Shown here piece by piece: positions 60,651 to 64,000 of a stretch of DNA of 64,000 nt. Both the position numbers and the translations under genes were made by a program. The DNA comes from Tetmemena sp. SeJ-2015 (lineage: Eukaryota; Ciliophora; Spirotrichea; Sporadotrichida; Oxytrichidae), in NCBI GenBank assembly GCA_027382625.1, contig JAJKFJ010021234.1:145281-209280 (forward strand). The letters are read 5' to 3'. Position 1 is the first letter of the stretch, and each line of letters starts with the position of its first letter. Under the pieces are notes generated by a model. That model was not told the DNA's origin. It was given only the letters and a program-made list of their open reading frames with translations, and did no database searches.

Positions 60651-62841
60651 ACTAAGATTTAACTTTTAATCCTATTAATTTCATTCACTCCTATAACCAA
60701 TTATTGTAGCATCGTAACTAACCTCACACTTATCGAGTAAGTTCACAACAAAAGAATTTCAACCATCAGGTAACCACATCACATAATCAAATGATGAAAA
60801 AGGAGCAAAAAGCTGCTAAGTAGCATGAAGGGAAATGAATAGACAATCAAAATGGACAGAAAATTTGAGAAGACTAAGGACTAATTCTCGCACTTGATGA
60901 CTATTACAAGAGGAATTCCTAAGCTCATAAAATGTGCTGATAAAGTATTAGATAAAGCTATTGAAAACAAGACAAAGTTTCTGGAACAATTTTTAACTGA
61001 TCAATAGAGGGAATAGACAGCTTTAAAAACACAGAGACAAGAAAAGAGACTACAAAGTAAAGGTAACCTTCGAGTCGATACTGCTGATTCAGCATCAGTA
61101 GGCTATAACTAAAGCGAAGCTGCTGGCAATCATTAAAGGCAAAACTTTAAATGACCGCTCGAAAGAGTCCTTAGGAGAAGGAGAAATAAGTTTAAACAAG
61201 CAAGGTTCTGAAAAAATTTTAAGATAGAAGGCTTTGGATCGAATAAAATGACCTCAACAAGTCAACAACAAAAGGTCAAATAAGGAAATACTGAGCATTG
61301 AGGCAAAGAACTCTAATATTCAGGTTGAAGATCAAAATAAGCAGCATCAGAATTTAGAGATGCTAGCAAAAGAAAGGGCTCAAAGTTAGCCTAAATAAAT
61401 TGGCTAGGTTTTTACATATATTCAAATTGAAACTGGTGCTGACTTATAGCGAAAGTCTCGAGTCATAGAAGTCGATGCTGCATCTGGAAGTGATAGAGCA
61501 AGTCCATCACTTTCTTTAAATGAGTAGATAAAGAGTCTTCCCAATAAAGGTAAAGGAAATCAGCATAAGGCCTCCTAATTCATGAAGTAAAGCAAGGCGA
61601 TAAATCTTGATCTTCAAGAAGTTATTGAAGATAAAGGGAAATTCTTGGCTATTAAATCTCATAATTAAGAAAATTCCTCATAGTCGATAAGCAGCGGTTC
61701 TTAAAGCCACTAAGATATCCTTAATGCTTCAGCTAAAGGATAAGATATTTCAAAAGCAGATCACTTTGATAGATTAGGTGCTGGCAAGCATTCTTTTAAA
61801 GATGTAAAGTTCTACCGCTCGGATGCTAAGAGTTATTTCTTCCCTTTGGAAATATTTGATGAGGAGGCTAGAGATGATCCAGACCCTGCGAACCTAATTT
61901 AGAGTAACCCTCATTCCTTGTTTGGGTTCTCTAAATTTTATAAAAACGATTCAGAAGAAGCTGAGCATGAAAGAGAGGAATTTCTAAGGATGGTAAATGT
62001 AGAAGGCGGCAAAATTTAAAGCAAAAATAATTATGATCATCCTCCCTTTGCAAGTAAGCTTAATACTGTAAAATGGGAAAAGTGCTAAATTCTAGACTAC
62101 GATGAGTAATCTTGCCTCTTTGATATTAAGTTCCTAAATGGGACAGAAATAGTAAAGAGAGTGAAGAGACTAAATTTAGTCTACGAATTTGAAGATTTTC
62201 CAAAGTTCGAGAAAAGAATCCTTAAAGCTCGGGAAAAGCAACGTCTTCATGAATGCCTAGTTAGATACACAGGCCATCTGCTTCATAAAACTCATCAAAT
62301 TACTAAATCTTCCTCAAAAGATGATCTCATTTTGATTTAACCTCAAGTAATAAAGCGTATTATATAATTAACAAATGGAATATCAATTCCAAAAAGAGGG
62401 CATAAGACCAGCAAATAGTTTTCTAAAAATATACAAAACTTGGAATAACTTGGCCATTCAAAATCATTCGACCCAGTTTTTATGAAAGCATTGACTGAAG
62501 ATTTCTTGAAATTCTATAGATTTATAATCATAAAACATTCGTTTGACCAAGAAAATATGAACTTGATCAAACCAGATTTCCTTAGAATGATGTAGGATAA
62601 GGACATTTGGACGAAGTTAAGATTCATCAAAAGTATCATACTTGGATCAAGAAGACCTCAAAAAGAGGAAGCTTTTTTATATGATACCTATTCTCAAGAT
62701 TTAGGAAATCTTCAAGGTTAAAATGGAAGAGGAATACTTTCAATTGGAGGAATAGTTCGTTCTAGTGATGCTGTAACTGGCGGTATTAACCATAAACAAG
62801 TGGTCAAAGATTTGAAAGGAGCAGGCATTCAGAGTATTTGA
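60650..62841 (+). CDS. Long protein resembling the N-terminal region of an axonemal dynein heavy chain
   Basis: After a His/Gln segment near 60700-60840 and a helical one (MDRKFEKTKDQFSHLMTITR) at 60855-61150, a frame of more than 530 codons runs from about 61250 to TGA 62839. The block WEKCQILDYDEQSCLFDIKF followed by EIVKRVKRLNLVYEFEDFPKF and ILKAREKQRLHECLVRY resembles the small beta-rich segment and following helix at the N-terminus of inner-arm dynein heavy chains (residues that read like W-x-R-V-Y-I-C-F-x-AE-x-P in animal proteins). This is a recollection of pattern, not an alignment. The motor domain is absent, so either the gene is split in the germline or this is a separate protein with the same domain. 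Confidence 0.45.
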
Positions 62842-62854
62842 AGGAGAATCACAG

Positions 62855-63245
62855 ATAAAGATAATTTAGTGAATTGAATCGCGAATAGTAGAAATAATAT
62901 CTAAAATGGGAGTCTTGATTATTAGATGAGGAGTCTGATAGTAATAAAGGATAGATATTGGTTAATATAGTTTAACTCTAAATAGTTGGCTATTAAATAA
63001 TTTAATCTGATGTCTAATAAAATAATTACAGCCTGATTGGATTACTCTATTAGAAATCTTGATTAACCAATGGGGTGACTTAATTAATTAAAACTAAAAT
63101 AATTTTACACCTGACCTTAAAACTTTATCACCCCAAACTTTTCTTTTGAAGCCATAGAATGTTCTTCTAGATGATGATGTTATTAAGACTCCCATTTCTG
63201 ATCTTATTTCTACAATTCGCGATTCAATTCACTTAATTATCTTTA
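62855..63245. repeat. Imperfect inverted repeat (about 80-nt arms, 230-nt spacing)
   Basis: Bases 62855-62933 are a diverged reverse complement of 63165-63245. Shared blocks include GGGAGTCTTGAT, and ATTCGCGATTCAATTCAC on the other strand. The right arm is coding in the next gene (TPISDLISTIRDSIH); the left arm read backwards gives TPILDIISTIRDSIH, so a coding segment was duplicated and inverted. Confidence 0.7.
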
Positions 63246-63652
63246 CGATGATAGATCTAATTAGTCTTTAAGAGAAGAAAATGAAAATATACGAGGATGA
63301 AAATTAGGATGGGGAGTCTAGAGATCAAGATAATATGACAGAAGTTAAAGAGGAATCTAAGCAAGATCAAAATGAGGACTCTAATGATGAAGCACCTGAT
63401 TTTAATGTGAGCAAGACACGGAGAATAGAGAGACAAATGTCTGATATCCTTATTGATGCAAAGCGAATGATGCTTTCTGATGATTCAAGCTAGCTTCAGC
63501 AAGATATAGAAAGTGAATCTACTAGCCAATAGTAAATAGAGAAAAGATAAAGCAAAGGAATTTTGAAAGGAGGTCTTAAGAAGGGCACTAGAATTGGGCC
63601 AGATCGGAATATTGTTCAAGACCTAAAAAAGCATAATTTGTTAATAAAGTGA
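63113..63652 (+). CDS. Acidic polar protein, unknown, 5' end not resolved
   Basis: An open frame from about 63113 (PDLKTLSPQTFLLKP) runs 180 codons to TGA 63650-63652. It contains the hydrophobic helix SDLISTIRDSIHLIIF, a strongly acidic region (YEDENQDGESRDQDN..., VKEESKQDQNED) and a basic tail GILKGGLKKGTRIG. There is no ATG at the head; the first Met is in the helix. It could be a separate gene or the continuation of the long gene upstream beyond the inverted duplication. No family recognised. Confidence 0.45.
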
Positions 63653-63869
63653 AAATAAGTTGTGAATTAATTTCTTTATTAAAACTTATAATCATGTAAA
63701 ATTTTTTAAATTTAACAGGAAAATTAAAATTTTAGAAAATAACTTAAACTGCCAATATTCTCTAAATTTAACCTTTAAGTGATTTTTTTCTTGGGTAAAG
63801 AGTTTAGGTTTTATAGGGTTTTGATTATTATTTTTTTACAAAATTTTTTTAAAGGTTCTGATTATGTAG

Positions 63870-64000
63870 TTAAAATGCAAAAATGGGTTTTTTTACCCCC
63901 TTAGCTCTCAGCCAATGCTTGCGGTGAAAACCCTGCGAAAACGGACTAGCGGAAAGCCCGATAGCTTTTTTGAGACCCCGTAAAAAATGTTTTGAGGGGT
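63870..64000. other. GC-richer tail segment with inverted ACCCC/GGGGT ends
   Basis: After a T-rich run the last 110 bases are clearly less AT-rich than anything around them and contain no frame. ACCCC near 63974 and GGGGT at the very end can pair, and a further ACCCCC occurs near 63896. This may be the edge of a repeat or transposon cut by the window. Confidence 0.4.

Noticed and set aside
1..64000. Telomere-bearing transposons, C4A4 repeats, Tc1-like transposase
   Set aside because: No CCCCAAAA repeats and no DDE transposase motif were found.
1..64000. tRNA, rRNA, CRISPR, operons or ribosome-binding sites
   Set aside because: No cloverleaf with a clear T-arm and no repeat array was seen; the organism is eukaryotic.

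Overview
The window reads as germline (micronuclear) DNA of a spirotrich/hypotrich ciliate of the Oxytricha-Stylonychia type. The evidence is in the sequence. Genes only stay open when TAA and TAG are read as Gln and TGA alone is stop. Spliceosomal introns are short (23-60 nt are common, a few 100-230 nt) with GTAAGT-like starts. Several conserved genes are also broken by short AT-rich segments without splice signals. Each is bounded by a perfect direct repeat of 4-11 bp, and deleting the segment plus one repeat copy restores the reading frame and the conserved motif. These are internal eliminated sequences (IESs) with pointers. I could place nine: two in a TLC-domain gene, one in METTL16, one in a Myb gene, two in a second Myb gene, and one each in V-ATPase subunit F, an unnamed multi-span membrane protein and a CDP-alcohol phosphotransferase. 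No C4A4 telomere repeats, Tc1-like transposase, rRNA or tRNA was seen. Genus is inferred, not shown.

Layout. 0-3.35 kb (+): a membrane protein cut by the left edge, then a TLC-domain lipid-sensing/synthase-like protein. 3.6-5.1 kb (-): METTL16 RNA m6A methyltransferase. 5.2-9.9 kb and 10.9-12.5 kb (-): two large Gln/Ser-rich proteins of unknown function. 13.2 kb (-): an orphan coding segment. 13.6-14.1 kb (-): a UBC4/5-type ubiquitin-conjugating enzyme. 14.4-17.5 kb (-): a Lys-rich protein. 18.1-19.4 kb (-): a RING/TRAF-type zinc-finger protein. 20.05-22.1 kb (+): a Myb protein. 22.3-23.05 kb (+): unknown. 23.1-24.0 kb (-): eIF1A. 24.7-25.3 kb: a 607-bp foldback transposable element with an 8-bp target duplication. 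25.4-28.0 kb (-): a second Myb protein. 28-31 kb: AT-rich, no gene recognised. 31.07-34.06 kb (+): a large unknown protein. 34.1-38.0 kb: a small gene and a coiled-coil protein (-). 38.9-39.4 kb (-): V-ATPase subunit F. 39.6-43.75 kb (-): two unknown proteins. 44.1-45.25 kb (+): a coiled-coil protein. 45.4-49.7 kb (-): two multi-span membrane proteins in tandem. 50.3-52.35 kb (+): choline/ethanolamine phosphotransferase. 52.9-56.7 kb (-): a protein kinase with a long Gln-rich N-terminal region. 57.1-59.3 kb (-): a coiled-coil protein and an EF-hand protein. 59.6-62.8 kb (+): two proteins, the second resembling the N-terminal region of an axonemal dynein heavy chain. 63.1-63.65 kb (+): an acidic protein, followed by a GC-richer tail.

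The genes do not form a pathway. They are a mix of housekeeping functions (translation, ubiquitination, RNA modification, vacuolar acidification, phospholipid synthesis) and long ciliate-specific Gln-rich proteins, which fits germline DNA that is cut into separate somatic chromosomes during development. I translated by hand. Coordinates of conserved genes are exact where stated; those of Gln-rich genes are approximate because not every intron and IES could be resolved.
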